The notes below the pieces were generated by a model, which saw nothing but the letters and a program-made list of their open reading frames with translations, ran no database searches and was not told the DNA's origin. From contig NZ_CP097149.1 of assembly GCF_023370075.1 (NCBI RefSeq), positions 558,001 to 622,000 of the forward strand: a DNA stretch of 64,000 nucleotides. The letters run 5' to 3'. Positions 45,964 through 56,548 of the stretch are shown here, in pieces. This DNA is from Deinococcus sp. QL22. GTDB taxonomy: Bacteria > Deinococcota > Deinococci > Deinococcales > Deinococcaceae. The translations under genes were made by a program, and so were the position numbers. How positions within the stretch are numbered: the first letter of the stretch is position 1; every line of letters starts with the position of its first letter.

Positions 45964-47199
45964 ATGACATCTACCCCGATTTCCAGCCCTGCCGCCGAGC
46001 CGATCAGCCCCGATGCCCGCCGGGTGGTGGCGTGGAGTACCGCCGGATTTACGCTGATGTTTGCCGTGTGGGTCATGTTTGCCATCGTGGGCCTGCCCAT
46101 TCGCAAAACCCTGGGCCTCAGCGATACTCAGTTCACGCTGCTGACCGCTATTCCCGTGCTGACCGGCTCGCTGCTGCGCCTGCCCGCTGGCCTGATGGCC
46201 GACCGAATCGGCGGCAAAAAGGTCTTCTTGGGCGTCACGCTGATTACGGCGGCTTTTGCCCTCGCTCTAGCGTTTGCCAACAGCTACAACACGCTGCTGG
46301 CATTGGCGCTGGGTGTGGGCCTCGCGGGGGTCAGCTTTGCGGTGGGCAACGCGTGGATTGCCCAGTGGGTTCCGGTGTCGCGCCGGGGGCTGGCACTCGG
46401 TACTTTTGGCGCGGGCAACGCGGGGGCCAGTATCACCAAGTTGCTTGCGCCGCTGCTGATTACGCTGATTCCGGTGGGCCTGCTGATTCCGGGCGGCTGG
46501 CATTTCGTCCCGTTCGTGTTCGCCATTTTGCTGGTGCTCATTGCCGCTCTTACCGCCCGCTTTACCCCCGCCGACGCCGCCGTGCGCCCGGTTCGCACCT
46601 TTGCCGACTGGATGCGGCCTCTCGGCAGCGCACAGGTTTGGCGCTTCGGGCTGTATTACGTGGTGTTTTTCGGCGCATACGTGGCCCTCAGCCTGTTTTT
46701 GCCCAAATACTATGTAGACCATTACGGCCTGCCGCTGGCACAGGCGGGCCTGCTTACCGCGCTGTTTATCTTTCCGGCCAGCCTGCTGCGGCCTCTCGGC
46801 GGCTACCTCAGCGACCGCTTTGGCCCGCGCAGCATCACGGTTGCCAGCTTTGCCGTAATGCTGCTGGGCCTGCTGCCCCTGATGCGCGAACTGCCCCTGA
46901 CAGCGTTTATGCTGCTAACCACTGTGGTCGGCGTGGGCATGGGTGTGGGCAAAGCCAGCACCTATACGCTGGTGGCCCAGTGGTATCCGCGTGACATGGG
47001 CGTGGTGGGCGGCCTAGTGGGCTTGCTGGGCGGCCTCGGCGGATTTATCCTGCCCCTCGCGTTCGCCTTCCTGAAACCCAGCCTCGGCCCTCAGGCGGCG
47101 TTTATTACGCTGATGTTCGTCAGCCTGCTCAGCACCGCCGTGTTCGTGGCCAGCATGATGCGGCTGCGGGCGCTGGGGCGTCGGCCTAATTTTGCCTGA
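45964..47199 (+). CDS. Nitrate/nitrite MFS transporter (NarK/NasA type)
   Basis: 411 residues with 12 predicted hydrophobic segments. The nitrate signature motifs are present: ADRIGGKKVFLGV after helix 2, and GLAGVSFAVGNAW and GNAGASITKLLAP, the Gly-rich nitrate-pathway helices of NNP-type carriers. Uptake of nitrate for the adjacent NarB. Start ATG 45964 has GAGG seven bases upstream. It lies 85 bases after the narB stop, probably the same operon. Confidence 0.88.
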   Translation: MTSTPISSPAAEPISPDARRVVAWSTAGFTLMFAVWVMFAIVGLPIRKTLGLSDTQFTLLTAIPVLTGSLLRLPAGLMADRIGGKKVFLGVTLITAAFALALAFANSYNTLLALALGVGLAGVSFAVGNAWIAQWVPVSRRGLALGTFGAGNAGASITKLLAPLLITLIPVGLLIPGGWHFVPFVFAILLVLIAALTARFTPADAAVRPVRTFADWMRPLGSAQVWRFGLYYVVFFGAYVALSLFLPKYYVDHYGLPLAQAGLLTALFIFPASLLRPLGGYLSDRFGPRSITVASFAVMLLGLLPLMRELPLTAFMLLTTVVGVGMGVGKASTYTLVAQWYPRDMGVVGGLVGLLGGLGGFILPLAFAFLKPSLGPQAAFITLMFVSLLSTAVFVASMMRLRALGRRPNFA

Positions 47200-47210
47200 T
47201 AGGGCGCAAA

Positions 47211-47340
47211 GGCGTCTAAGCGTCTAGGGTCGAAGGGTCTAAGCAACGGCGGATGCGTCTTTGCTTGGACCTTCTTCCTTTGGGGTGCGAAGAATCTATC
47301 GAGCGGCGTCCCACCCCAACACCTTAGACCCTTAGACAAA
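47211..47340 (+). repeat. Dispersed intergenic repeat, family R3 (copy b)
   Basis: GGATGCGTCTTTGCTTGGAC then CTTCTTCCTTTGGGG, and ACACCTTAGACCCTTAGAC at the end, the inverse of copy a (8138-8272). It sits between the nitrate transporter stop and the TPP riboswitch promoter. Confidence 0.75.
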
Positions 47341-47375
47341 GCACGCATACACGCCTTCCCGCCCCACTTTCTGCG

Positions 47376-47381
47376 CTATGC
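47376..47381 (+). promoter_or_regulatory. -10 hexamer TATGCT upstream of the thi operon
   Basis: TATGCT precedes the riboswitch by about 12 bases; TTCCCG about one spacing upstream may be the -35. Transcription would start just before the aptamer. Confidence 0.5.
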
Positions 47382-47392
47382 TCTCCCCTGTC

Positions 47393-47475
47393 GTCACCGG
47401 GGGTGCCCTACAACGTTAGGGCTGAGACATACCCCAGGAACCTGATCCGGGTCATTCCGGCGGAGGGAGCGTGAT
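47393..47475 (+). ncRNA. TPP riboswitch (THI box)
   Basis: The aptamer is complete: ACCGGGGGTGCCC, the conserved GGGCTGAGA, ACCC, GAACCTGATCCGGGTCATTC, and CGGAGGGAGCGTGATG. It precedes genes for thiamine uptake and TPP formation and is predicted to turn them off when thiamine pyrophosphate is plentiful. Confidence 0.96.
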
Positions 47476-47521
47476 GCGCGGAATGCTTGCCCAGTGCGGC
47501 CCCGTTCCGTGTGCCCTGCAT

Positions 47522-47564
47522 CGTCAGGGAAACGCCCCCCTTCCTGACGCGAAGGGGCTTTTTT
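47522..47564 (+). terminator. Riboswitch expression platform: antiterminator/terminator pair
   Basis: CGTCAGG (47522-47528) can pair with CCTGACG (47543-47549). The alternative pairing CCCCTTC (47537-47543) with GAAGGGG (47551-47557) forms a terminator followed by six T bases (47559-47564). They cannot form together. The right arm also carries AAGGGG, which may be the ribosome-binding site for thiB. Confidence 0.8.
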
Positions 47565-48614
47565 ATGTTTATGCAAATTAGACGAGCAATGATCGTTACA
47601 GGACTGCTATTGGGCAGCGCGGCATCCGCCCAAACCACCCTCACCGTCATCTCTCACGACAGTTTCGAGGTAGATAAGGCGCTGGTGGCGGCCTTCGAGA
47701 AAGCCAATGCGACCCGCGTGCGCTTTGTGAAGGGCGGCGATGCGGGCGAGTTGTTGAACCGCCTGATCCTGACCCGCCGTGCGCCACTGGCCGACGTGGT
47801 GTACGGGCTGGACAATAGCCTGCTACCGCGTGCCCGCGCTGCCGGGGTGCTGGACGCCTACCGCTCGCCCGCGCTGAAGGCCGTGCCCGCCACCTACCGC
47901 ATGGATGAGGCCAATGGCACGACGCTGCTGAACACGGTGGATTACGGCATCGTGGCCTTCAACTTTGACCGGGCCTGGTTCCAGAAAGTGGGGCTAGCCC
48001 TGCCCAAGACGCTGGATGACTTGAAGAATCCGGCCTATGCCAAACTGACGGTTGTTCCGTCCCCCGCGACCTCTAGCCCCGGTCTGGCCTTCCTGCTGGC
48101 GAGCGTGAACCAGTACGGCGAGGCGGGCGCGTGGAACTGGTGGCGCACCGTCCGCGCGGGCGGCATGAAGGTCACTCGCGGTTGGTCGGATGCGTACTAC
48201 AAGGAGTTTACGCGCAATGGCGGCAAGTTTCCCATCGTGCTGAGCTATGCCAGCAGCCCCGCCGCCGAGGTCTTTTATGCCGAGGGATTCAGCGCGGCCA
48301 AGTTGCCCCAGCAATCGCCCACCGGGAACCTGTTGTTGCCGGGCAGTACCTTCTTGCAACTGGAAGGTGTGGGCGTTCTTAAGGGGGCCAAACAGCCCGG
48401 GCTGGCCCGCAAATTCGTGGACTTTATGCTGTCGGGGGGCGTACAGGCCGACCTTCCTACCCGGCTGTGGATTTATCCGGCGGTAGCAGGCACGCCGCTA
48501 AATCCGGTCTTCAAGTTTGCTGAGCAGCCCAAGCCCACGCCCATCAAACCCGCATTGCTCGCCAACCCTCAACGGCTGGTCGACGGCTGGGTGACGAATG
48601 TGCTGCGGCGCTAG
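47565..48614 (+). CDS. thiB: Thiamine ABC transporter substrate-binding protein
   Basis: 349 residues with signal peptide [14 protein letters not shown]. Family 1 binding protein with [40 protein letters not shown] and [20 protein letters not shown], typical of ThiB/TbpA for thiamine and phosphates. ATG 47565 directly follows the terminator T tract, with AAGGGG seven bases before; ATG 47571 or 47589 are alternatives. First gene of the riboswitch operon. Confidence 0.88.
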   Translation: MFMQIRRAMIVTGLLLGSAASAQTTLTVISHDSFEVDKALVAAFEKANATRVRFVKGGDAGELLNRLILTRRAPLADVVYGLDNSLLPRARAAGVLDAYRSPALKAVPATYRMDEANGTTLLNTVDYGIVAFNFDRAWFQKVGLALPKTLDDLKNPAYAKLTVVPSPATSSPGLAFLLASVNQYGEAGAWNWWRTVRAGGMKVTRGWSDAYYKEFTRNGGKFPIVLSYASSPAAEVFYAEGFSAAKLPQQSPTGNLLLPGSTFLQLEGVGVLKGAKQPGLARKFVDFMLSGGVQADLPTRLWIYPAVAGTPLNPVFKFAEQPKPTPIKPALLANPQRLVDGWVTNVLRR

Positions 48615-48689
48615 AGCGTACAGATTTGGCTCTGAACTATGGACTGTGGGCTATGAATCCTGTCTTTCACGGCTCAGAGCTTCTGGCTC

Positions 48690-50240
48690 ATGGCCCGCCT
48701 AACCACCTTCCTGCTGGCCCTCCTGCCCCTGACCTTCATGGCCCTGCTGCTGGCGCTTCCGCTGGGGCGCACGCTGGCTGAGGGCGGAGTGAATCTGGGC
48801 GTGTGGCGCGATCCGTATTTCGTGGGACGCCTGGGCTGGACGCTGGGGCAGGCGCTGGGCACGGCGGCAGTGGCGCTGGCGGTGGGCGGGCCGCTGGCCT
48901 ATCTGCTGTCTCGCTGGAATGTGCCGGGCCGGGCGGTGTTTCTGCGTTTCCTGCTGCTGCCGTTCGTGACGCCCACACTGGTCGCTGTACTGGGGCTGAC
49001 CGCCTTACTGGGGCCACAGGGATGGATCACCCGCCTGACCGGAATAGACCTGAGCGACGGCCCCGGCCTGCTCTTATTGGGCAACCTGTTTTTCAATCTG
49101 CCCGTGATGATTCGGCTGGCGCACGCGGGATTTTCACGGGTTCCGCCTCACCTGATCGGCGCGGCACGCTCTTTGGGTGCATCGGGGTGGAAGGCCGCGT
49201 GGACGGTAGCACTCCCATTGGCCCTGCCCGGACTGGCCGCCGGATTTATCTTGGTGTTCCTCTATTCGGCCCTCAGCTTCGGCCTGCCGCTCACGCTGGG
49301 CGGCGAGCGCTACAGCACGCTGGAAGTGGAGATTTACACCCTGACCGCCTACCAACTGCGCCTGCCGGAAGCCTCGGCCCTGATCGTGGGTCAACTGCTA
49401 CTGACGGGCGCGGCGACGTGGGCCTATGTCGCCCTGACACGCGGGGGCGCAGGCATCAGTGGGCGGGGGCTGGTGCCTGCACGTGGGGGCACACGGGCCG
49501 TGATCTGGACACTCATGGGCGGCGTGTCGCTGATCTGCTTTGGGCCTCTGCTGGCGGTGGTGGCCCGCAGTCTGATCAGCACGAGCGGCCCCAGTCTCAC
49601 CGCGTGGCAGGCCGTTCTCAGCAACCCCGAAACGTGGACTCTGGTGGGCAATACCCTGCGTTTTGGCGTGCTGGCACTGTTCGGCGCGGTGCTGCTGGGC
49701 GGGCTACACGCTCTGGCCGCCTGGCGGGCGCGGGGGCCAATTTCCCGTGTACTGGACGGCTTATCGCTGCTGCCGCTGATGGTGTCTCCCGTCAGTCTGG
49801 CGGTGGGCTACCTGCTGGCGTATCCGGCGCTGTCAGCCACATTGCCCATGCTGATCGGGGCCTATACGCTGCTGGGAATGCCCTTGGTCACACGCAGCCT
49901 GCTTCCGGCCCTGCGGGCGCTGCCCCCGCGCACCCTGGAAGCCGCCCGGACACTCGGCGCAGGTAGCTACACGGTGTGGCGCACAGTCACATTTCCCCTG
50001 ACGCTTCCGGCCCTGCGAGGCGGCGCGGCATTGGCCCTGGCCACCGTGCTGGGCGAGTTCGGGGCCACGTTGGTGCTGACCCGCCCAGAGTGGGCCACCC
50101 TCAGCACCGGCCTGTATGACCGCCTGGGCCGTCCTGGAGAACGTAACCTCACCGAAGCCTGCGCTCTGGCGACCTTGCTGCTGGTGCTGGCCGTGCTGGC
50201 TTTTACGCTGCTGGACGGCGGGGAAGGGGAAGTAACGTGA
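48690..50240 (+). CDS. thiP: Thiamine ABC transporter permease
   Basis: 516 residues: two copies of a binding-protein-dependent permease domain, each with about six membrane helices and an EAA-like loop ([40 protein letters not shown]). This tandem design matches ThiP. It lies 75 bases after thiB and 82 before thiQ in the riboswitch operon. Confidence 0.9.
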   Translation: MARLTTFLLALLPLTFMALLLALPLGRTLAEGGVNLGVWRDPYFVGRLGWTLGQALGTAAVALAVGGPLAYLLSRWNVPGRAVFLRFLLLPFVTPTLVAVLGLTALLGPQGWITRLTGIDLSDGPGLLLLGNLFFNLPVMIRLAHAGFSRVPPHLIGAARSLGASGWKAAWTVALPLALPGLAAGFILVFLYSALSFGLPLTLGGERYSTLEVEIYTLTAYQLRLPEASALIVGQLLLTGAATWAYVALTRGGAGISGRGLVPARGGTRAVIWTLMGGVSLICFGPLLAVVARSLISTSGPSLTAWQAVLSNPETWTLVGNTLRFGVLALFGAVLLGGLHALAAWRARGPISRVLDGLSLLPLMVSPVSLAVGYLLAYPALSATLPMLIGAYTLLGMPLVTRSLLPALRALPPRTLEAARTLGAGSYTVWRTVTFPLTLPALRGGAALALATVLGEFGATLVLTRPEWATLSTGLYDRLGRPGERNLTEACALATLLLVLAVLAFTLLDGGEGEVT

Positions 50241-50322
50241 AGAAGGATTGGGGAATGAATGTGGGGCCTGGGCATTGGCTGGGGTGCTTTAGAGTGTGGA
50301 ATCCTTGGGAATCGTGCAATCG

Positions 50323-51326
<1,004 letters not shown>

Positions 51327-51330
<4 letters not shown>

Positions 51331-51965
51331 TCGCTTGGATTCTGGTCGGGGGCCGCCTGACGCCGACGCCTCTGCTGGCGGCGTTGCCCCAGCCCGCGCT
51401 GGTGGTCGCCGCCGATGGGGGCGCACGGCACGCGGCGGCACTTGGGGTGGCCGTAGACGTGTGGGTGGGCGATTTCGACAGTTCGGCAGACGTGCATCTC
51501 GACGCCCCACGCGAGGTTCACCCGGCGGCCAAGGACGAGACCGACGCAGAACTGGCCGTGCGGGTGGCCCTGGAACGCGGCGCGACTGCACTGGTGTTTA
51601 TCGGGGCTTTCGGGGGCCGCTTTGACCATACGGCGGCCCTGATGCTGGGCGGGATTCGGCTGGCACGGGAAGGCTGGCCCGTGATTCTCACCAGCGGCGA
51701 CGAATGGGGCTGGCCGCTGCTGCCCGCCGCTGCCCTTGCGCTAGAGCTGAAAACGGAGTTGACCCTGAGTGTGCTGGCCTTCTCCAACCTGCGCGGCCTG
51801 AGCCTCGGCGGAGTGCGCTGGCCCCTGCACCGCGCCGATGTGCCGCTGGGCAGCGGGTGGACTGTGAGCAACGAAACCACCGGAGAAACTGTGACCGCCA
51901 CGTTGGAAGAGGGCTGGGGATTGGTGACGGTGTTGGCGGGCGGGACGGAAATGGCAGGGGGTTGA
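51327..51965 (+). CDS. thiN: Thiamine pyrophosphokinase
   Basis: 212 residues. Converts thiamine to TPP. Motifs: VAADGGARHAAALGVAVDVW, VGDFDSS, KDETDAELAVRVAL and GGRFDHTAA, the conserved set of bacterial thiamine diphosphokinases. It overlaps thiQ by four bases (ATGA), so it is translationally coupled. Ends the riboswitch operon, which shows uptake plus activation of thiamine. Confidence 0.94.
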
Positions 51966-51980
51966 GATCGGGACGACAGC

Positions 51981-52019
51981 AAACACAGCCCCGCCACTGC
52001 ATCCGGCGGGGCTGTGTTT
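51981..52019 (+). terminator. Hairpin terminating the thi operon
   Basis: AAACACAGCCCCGCC (51981-51995) pairs perfectly over 15 bp with GGCGGGGCTGTGTTT (52005-52019), with T-rich sequence directly after. Its A/T ends make it bidirectional. Confidence 0.8.
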
Positions 52020-52209
52020 GGCGTTTGCGAGGACGCGAGAGCAACAGCTGAATTGACGATTCTTGGCTAGCCTGGGAGGGCAACCCCGTCGCTGGCGCAA
52101 CGCCCCCCTCAGAACTGGGGAGAAGTGCATTCTGTCCTCCCCTGCCCGGCAACCGTTACAAGTTGCCGATCAATGCAGAGATCAAGAAGAAATCAAGCCC
52201 ACCACGGCC

Positions 52210-53604
52210 TCAGTTGACCACACAGGCCGCCACGCCTGCACGGGGAGCGCGGGTATATTTGCAGCCGTAGTTCGGGTCGGCCACCACGTTGGGCGTGGTC
52301 ACGTCGTCGCCCGCAGGCTTCACGCCCGTTTTCTCCCACGTCACCAGATCGGTAAACGCCTCTACAAGTTCAGCGGCATTGAATTCGCAGTGCCCCGCAG
52401 CCCGGATGGCGCGTTGCACCAAGCGGTCACCATTTCCGGCAGCAATGGCAGCAGCACGGTATTTTTGCTGGTGGGCAAACGGCACATAAAAGTCTCCGAG
52501 CGTGTGCATGGTCAGCACGGGCACACTGAATTCGCCATTGATCCGGGGCAGCCAGCGCACAGCGTCGGCGCGGGCCGGGTTGGGGTTGACGTCTCCCTTC
52601 ACACGCAGAATGCTGGCATTAAAGGCGGCCTCGGCAGCGGTAGGCGTTGCGCCCGCCGTCCAGCGGTAGGACACGTTGGTGTTGTCATACAGGTTGCGGG
52701 GCAGGATTCCGGTGACTGTGCCGTCTGCGCCGCCGGTGCCCAGCACGGCGCTTTGCCAGGTAGCGCTGCGGAATCCGAGTTCGAATACGGGGCGGTCTCC
52801 GCCCGTCAGGTTGCGGGCAATCTCACGGAGTTTTGCGCCCTGCACACTGTTTTCTTGCCACTGTGCACCCTCGGTGCTGCTAAACAGGGCTGCTTTGATG
52901 TCGGGCAGGAGGGTTTGGTAGTCGGTTTGCGGGAAGATGCGGGGGCCAAAGCCTGCAAGTTGCGCCGCCGCCAGCGTGTAATCGCCGAGCCACTGGAACT
53001 CATATTCTTCGTCCATCACGCCGCAAAGGGGTAACGACGCAGCATAGGTGGTTTTATTCTTGGCGCTGGCCTGCGTTTCCTTTTCCACGGCGGCTCCGGC
53101 CACATGCCCGCCCATGCTGACGCCCATAATCAGCGTTTTGGTAGGCGCAGCGTGCTTGCCCCCGGTCAGGCTGACAAAGGCATTGGCGAGGGCATTGGTG
53201 TCTTCTACGCCTGCCTGCACATCGTAATAGTTGGCGCTGTAGCTGCTGGCGGCCCACGCATAGCCCTGAGACAGCAGGAAGGGCCGCAGTGACGGAGCCT
53301 GCACCCGCAACTCTGCGCCCGTGCCCGCGTAGCCGTGCGCGTACATCACGAGTTGTCCGTTCCAGTTGGCGGGAACCTCTATGGCGTAGCTGGCCTCTCC
53401 CCGAATTCCGGGGTATTTGCCCTGATAGAGCGCCGCGCCGGGCGTTGCGGTCAGGGTAGGCACGACAGCGGTAAATGTGCGGGTGTCCTGGGTACGGGTT
53501 TCGGCCACAGGCGGGGCAACGGGTTGGGTGCAGGCGGCCAGGGTCAGGGCCGAAAGAAGCAGGGCAGAGCCGGAGCGGGCAGTCAGGAAGACAGAACGGA
53601 TCAT
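52210..53604 (-). CDS. Secreted lipoprotein alpha/beta hydrolase
   Basis: 464 residues. The signal peptide ends in the lipobox LAAC. The fold has an oxyanion stretch (YAHGYAGTGAEL), nucleophile GVSMGG, catalytic Asp in LGDFYVP and His in AAGHCEF. The family resembles large alpha/beta hydrolases of unknown substrate; no cell-wall or lipid partner is adjacent. ATG 53604 follows GGAGG by seven bases. Confidence 0.83.
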   Translation of the reverse strand: MIRSVFLTARSGSALLLSALTLAACTQPVAPPVAETRTQDTRTFTAVVPTLTATPGAALYQGKYPGIRGEASYAIEVPANWNGQLVMYAHGYAGTGAELRVQAPSLRPFLLSQGYAWAASSYSANYYDVQAGVEDTNALANAFVSLTGGKHAAPTKTLIMGVSMGGHVAGAAVEKETQASAKNKTTYAASLPLCGVMDEEYEFQWLGDYTLAAAQLAGFGPRIFPQTDYQTLLPDIKAALFSSTEGAQWQENSVQGAKLREIARNLTGGDRPVFELGFRSATWQSAVLGTGGADGTVTGILPRNLYDNTNVSYRWTAGATPTAAEAAFNASILRVKGDVNPNPARADAVRWLPRINGEFSVPVLTMHTLGDFYVPFAHQQKYRAAAIAAGNGDRLVQRAIRAAGHCEFNAAELVEAFTDLVTWEKTGVKPAGDDVTTPNVVADPNYGCKYTRAPRAGVAACVVN

Positions 53605-53711
53605 AGTAAACCTCCGCAAGAGTGCAGTAAAGCCCGCACATCTAGGTTGTTAAGACCCACCGAGTGTAGCGCAAGACAGACCCGCCGGGAACCTTATTCA
53701 TGTTCAGCCCG

Positions 53712-53717
53712 TACCCT
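53712..53717 (+). promoter_or_regulatory. -10 hexamer TACCCT
   Basis: Six bases before the ATG at 53724. Confidence 0.6.
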
Positions 53718-53723
53718 AGGGGC

Positions 53724-54395
53724 ATGAGACGAAGAGGAGTAGGTTTTGGCTGCCTGGGCTGCGGCGGCGGCACGCTGTTGGTGCTGGCGTTATTGGGGGC
53801 GGCAGCGTGGTTTCTGGTGATTCAGCCTGCACGCAGCTTTTTGGCAAATTGGCAGGGCGCACCCGCGCAGACGCAAACACAGACCGGAGCAGGCAATTCC
53901 AGCACCACGATTACGCCGCCGCCCTCATCTGGTACGGCCACCACCGTCAATACCACTAACCCGCTGACCAAAGCCGACGTTCAAAAATTCGTGCGTATTC
54001 GGCGCGACGTGCGGAGCGCACTGGGCAGCAGCTTTACGGGCCTGCAAACCGTCTGGACAGACGTGCAGAACGGCGCGACGCCCAATATTTTGCAGGTGGT
54101 CAACATTTTGCGTGAGGTCGGCGGCAGCGTGGGGGCAGCCCGCACCGCGCAGGCCACAGCCCTGGCCCGCGAAGGCATGACCACCGAACGCTACGCCGCT
54201 GTGCGGGGGGACGTAAACCGTGCTCTCGGCGTGCCCACCGTGGATTTTGCTCAGGCCGCATCTGCCTTGCAGCAGGGCCGCTTGCCCGATCTGAACACCA
54301 CCGTGCAGGCCGCAGACCCGCAGGCGCAAGCTTTGGTGAATCCTTTCAAGACCGAATTGCTGACGACAGCGGCAGTGGGATTGCTGGGGCTGTAA
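53724..54395 (+). CDS. Single-pass membrane protein of unknown function
   Basis: 223 residues. A short basic N-terminus (MRRRGVGFGCLGCGGG) precedes one membrane helix (TLLVLALLGAAAWFLVIQPA), a Thr/Pro-rich linker and a helical domain of ~130 residues (KADVQKFVRIRRDVRSALGS). The CLGCGGG motif before the helix is notable. No known family. Leaderless start from TACCCT. Followed by a strong terminator. Confidence 0.7.
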   Translation: MRRRGVGFGCLGCGGGTLLVLALLGAAAWFLVIQPARSFLANWQGAPAQTQTQTGAGNSSTTITPPPSSGTATTVNTTNPLTKADVQKFVRIRRDVRSALGSSFTGLQTVWTDVQNGATPNILQVVNILREVGGSVGAARTAQATALAREGMTTERYAAVRGDVNRALGVPTVDFAQAASALQQGRLPDLNTTVQAADPQAQALVNPFKTELLTTAAVGLLGL

Positions 54396-54426
54396 ATCTG
54401 CAAGCAAGACTCGGTTAAATTTCGGG

Positions 54427-54467
54427 CTGGACGGACTGGAGAAGGTTTCAGCCGTCCAGTTTTTTTT
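54427..54467 (+). terminator. Rho-independent terminator
   Basis: CTGGACGG (54427-54434) pairs with CCGTCCAG (54452-54459), with inner CTG/CAG pairs across a bulged A, followed by eight T bases (54460-54467). Ends the 53724 gene. Confidence 0.9.
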
Positions 54468-54586
54468 GGCCGAGCTGAGAGTCGTAGCGTTACGGAGCAG
54501 CGGGGATGGGCAGGCTGAGCGTTCTAGACGGCGTTTTAAGAGGTCTGTTCTCTATCACTCGATACCACCGATACTCTTGAGAATAC

Positions 54587-54602
54587 GGATTCGCCGTCAT
54601 AC
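54587..54602 (+). repeat. Inverted copy of the hemL start region
   Basis: GGATTCGCCGTCATAC is the exact reverse complement of GTATGACGGCGAATCC at 54718-54733, which spans the hemL start codon. The neighbouring ACACC also matches GGTGT near 54710. A transcript starting before 54587 could hide the hemL start in a long-range hairpin. Confidence 0.75.
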
Positions 54603-54706
54603 ACCAAGCCGATCCCTCCGCGACTGTGCTGACCCCCAATCTCACCCCCCGTTGGCCCCGCGTTCAGACTGTCTGCCCTCTCGCCGCACGTCTCATCAGG
54701 GTTCGG

Positions 54707-54712
54707 TAAGGT
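54707..54712 (+). promoter_or_regulatory. -10 hexamer TAAGGT for hemL
   Basis: Seven bases before the ATG at 54720. Confidence 0.55.
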
Positions 54713-54719
54713 GTGCCGT

Positions 54720-56123
54720 ATGACGGCGAATCCTGAGATTCTTTCCACTCCTTCTTCTGCTACAACCAGCACAACGCAGTCGGAAGCCCTGTTTGCGCGG
54801 GCACAGGCGGTCACTCCCGGCGGCGTAAACAGTCCGGTGCGGGCCTTTCGCAGCGTAGGAGGCACACCGCGTTTTGTCGCGCGGGCCAACGGCGCGATTC
54901 TGACCGATGCAGACGGCAACGACTACATAGATCACATCGGCTCGTGGGGGCCGATGATCTTGGGCCACAACCTGCCCGCCGTGCGCGAAGCCGTGATAGA
55001 GGCGTTGGCGGGCGGCACCAGCTTCGGCGCTCCCGGCGAGCGTGAGGTCTTGCTGGGCGAGGCCGTGACGCGAATTACCGGGGTAGACCGCGTGCGATTT
55101 GTGAACAGCGGCACCGAAGCGACCATGAGCGCCCTGCGTCTGGCACGAGGTTTTACAGGCCGCAAGTACATTCTGAAGTTTCGCGGCAACTATCACGGCC
55201 ACGCTGACGGTCTGTTGGTGGAAGCGGGCAGTGGCCTGATGACCGACGCGGTAGCCGATGGAGGGCAACTGAACCGCCAGGGCTTGGGCCAAGCGGCCCC
55301 CAGCAGCGCGGGTGTGCCGGAAGAATACGCGGCCCTCACGTTGGTCAGCGAGTACAACGACCCCGCCGCGCTGGACGCCCTGATGACGGCTCGTGGGCAC
55401 GAGATCGCCGCCGTGATTTTTGAGCCGGTGGTAGGCAATGCCGGGGTGCTAATTCCTACCCCCGAATTCCTAGACGCCCTGCACCGCGTTCAGGCGGCGG
55501 GCGTGCTCCTGATTGCCGATGAAGTGATGACCGGCTTCCGTCTGAGCCTGCGCGGAGCCACCGGGCTGTTGGGGCTGCGGCCTGACCTGACCTGCTGGGG
55601 CAAAATCATCGGCGGCGGGCTGCCTGTGGGTGCATACGGCGGGCGGGCGGAAGTGATGAATTTCGTGTCTCCGCAAGGCCCGGTCTATCAGGCGGGAACC
55701 CTGAGCGGCAACCCGCTGGCAATGGCGGCGGGGTTGGCGATGCTGGGCGCACTGGAAGCCGACCCCGGCGTGTACGAGCGCCTGAATACCTATACGGCCC
55801 AGTTGGCTGAAGGGCTGAAAACTGGGGCTACGGCAGCAGGCGTCCCCATCAGCGTGAACCAGATCGGCTCCATGCTCACGGCCTTTCACAGCAGCGCCCC
55901 GCACGGCAGTATCCGCACCTACACCGACGCCGCCCGTAGCGACACCGCCGCCTTCGCGGGCTGGTTTCAGGGCATGCTGGCACGCGGAATCTACTGGGCA
56001 CCGTCGCAATTCGAGAGCATTTTTGTGAGTGCCGCCCACACCGACGCGCACCTAAACGCCACGCTGGAAGCCGCTGCACAGGCCTACGCCGCCCTCAATC
56101 TGGCCCCAAGAGGAGAACAATGA
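54720..56123 (+). CDS. hemL: glutamate-1-semialdehyde 2,1-aminomutase
   Basis: 467 residues. PLP enzyme forming 5-aminolevulinate from glutamate semialdehyde, at the head of tetrapyrrole synthesis. Motifs: ARAQAVTPGGVNSPVRAF, FVNSGTEATMSALRLARGFT, NYHGHADGLLVEAGSG, the PLP Lys in TCWGKIIGGGLPVGAYG, and TLSGNPLAMAAGLAML. The N-terminus is ~25 residues longer than usual. TAAGGT seven bases before the ATG gives a leaderless start. It overlaps the next gene by four bases. Confidence 0.96.
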   Translation: MTANPEILSTPSSATTSTTQSEALFARAQAVTPGGVNSPVRAFRSVGGTPRFVARANGAILTDADGNDYIDHIGSWGPMILGHNLPAVREAVIEALAGGTSFGAPGEREVLLGEAVTRITGVDRVRFVNSGTEATMSALRLARGFTGRKYILKFRGNYHGHADGLLVEAGSGLMTDAVADGGQLNRQGLGQAAPSSAGVPEEYAALTLVSEYNDPAALDALMTARGHEIAAVIFEPVVGNAGVLIPTPEFLDALHRVQAAGVLLIADEVMTGFRLSLRGATGLLGLRPDLTCWGKIIGGGLPVGAYGGRAEVMNFVSPQGPVYQAGTLSGNPLAMAAGLAMLGALEADPGVYERLNTYTAQLAEGLKTGATAAGVPISVNQIGSMLTAFHSSAPHGSIRTYTDAARSDTAAFAGWFQGMLARGIYWAPSQFESIFVSAAHTDAHLNATLEAAAQAYAALNLAPRGEQ

Positions 56124-56548
56124 CCCTACTCACCTCCACCGCCGACGTGATTCGCGTGCTGACCGAACACAAAACCATTGCCGTGATCGGTTTTCACCGC
56201 GACACCGTAAAGCCCGCCCACTACGTCCCCGAATACATGCACCGGCAGGGCTATAGCGTCATTCCGGTGAATCCGTCGCTGGCGGCGCGGGGTGAGAGCT
56301 TTTTTGGGCAAAAGGCGGTATCTACGCTGGCCGAAATTGCCACGCCTGTAGACGTGGTGGAAGTCTTCCGGCGCAGCGACAAGGTGCACGACCATCTGGC
56401 CGATATTCTGGCAATGAATCCGCTGCCCAAGGTGGTGTGGCTGCAACTGGGCATCCGTGACGACGCCACCGCGCAGGAGTTGGCGGCGCACGGCATAGAC
56501 GTGATTCAAGACCGCTGCATGCTGGCCGATCACCGGGCGCTGCTTTGA
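56120..56548 (+). CDS. CoA-binding domain protein
   Basis: 142 residues of the YccU-type CoA-binding family: IAVIGFHRDTVKPAHYVPEY, MHRQGYSVIPVNP, VDVVEVFRRSD and VVWLQLGIRDDATAQELAAH. It is a stand-alone NAD(P)-like Rossmann domain that binds CoA in relatives. No catalytic partner is known. Coupled to hemL (ATGA overlap) and to the following flavoprotein gene (TTGA overlap). Confidence 0.88.
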   Translation: MTLLTSTADVIRVLTEHKTIAVIGFHRDTVKPAHYVPEYMHRQGYSVIPVNPSLAARGESFFGQKAVSTLAEIATPVDVVEVFRRSDKVHDHLADILAMNPLPKVVWLQLGIRDDATAQELAAHGIDVIQDRCMLADHRALL

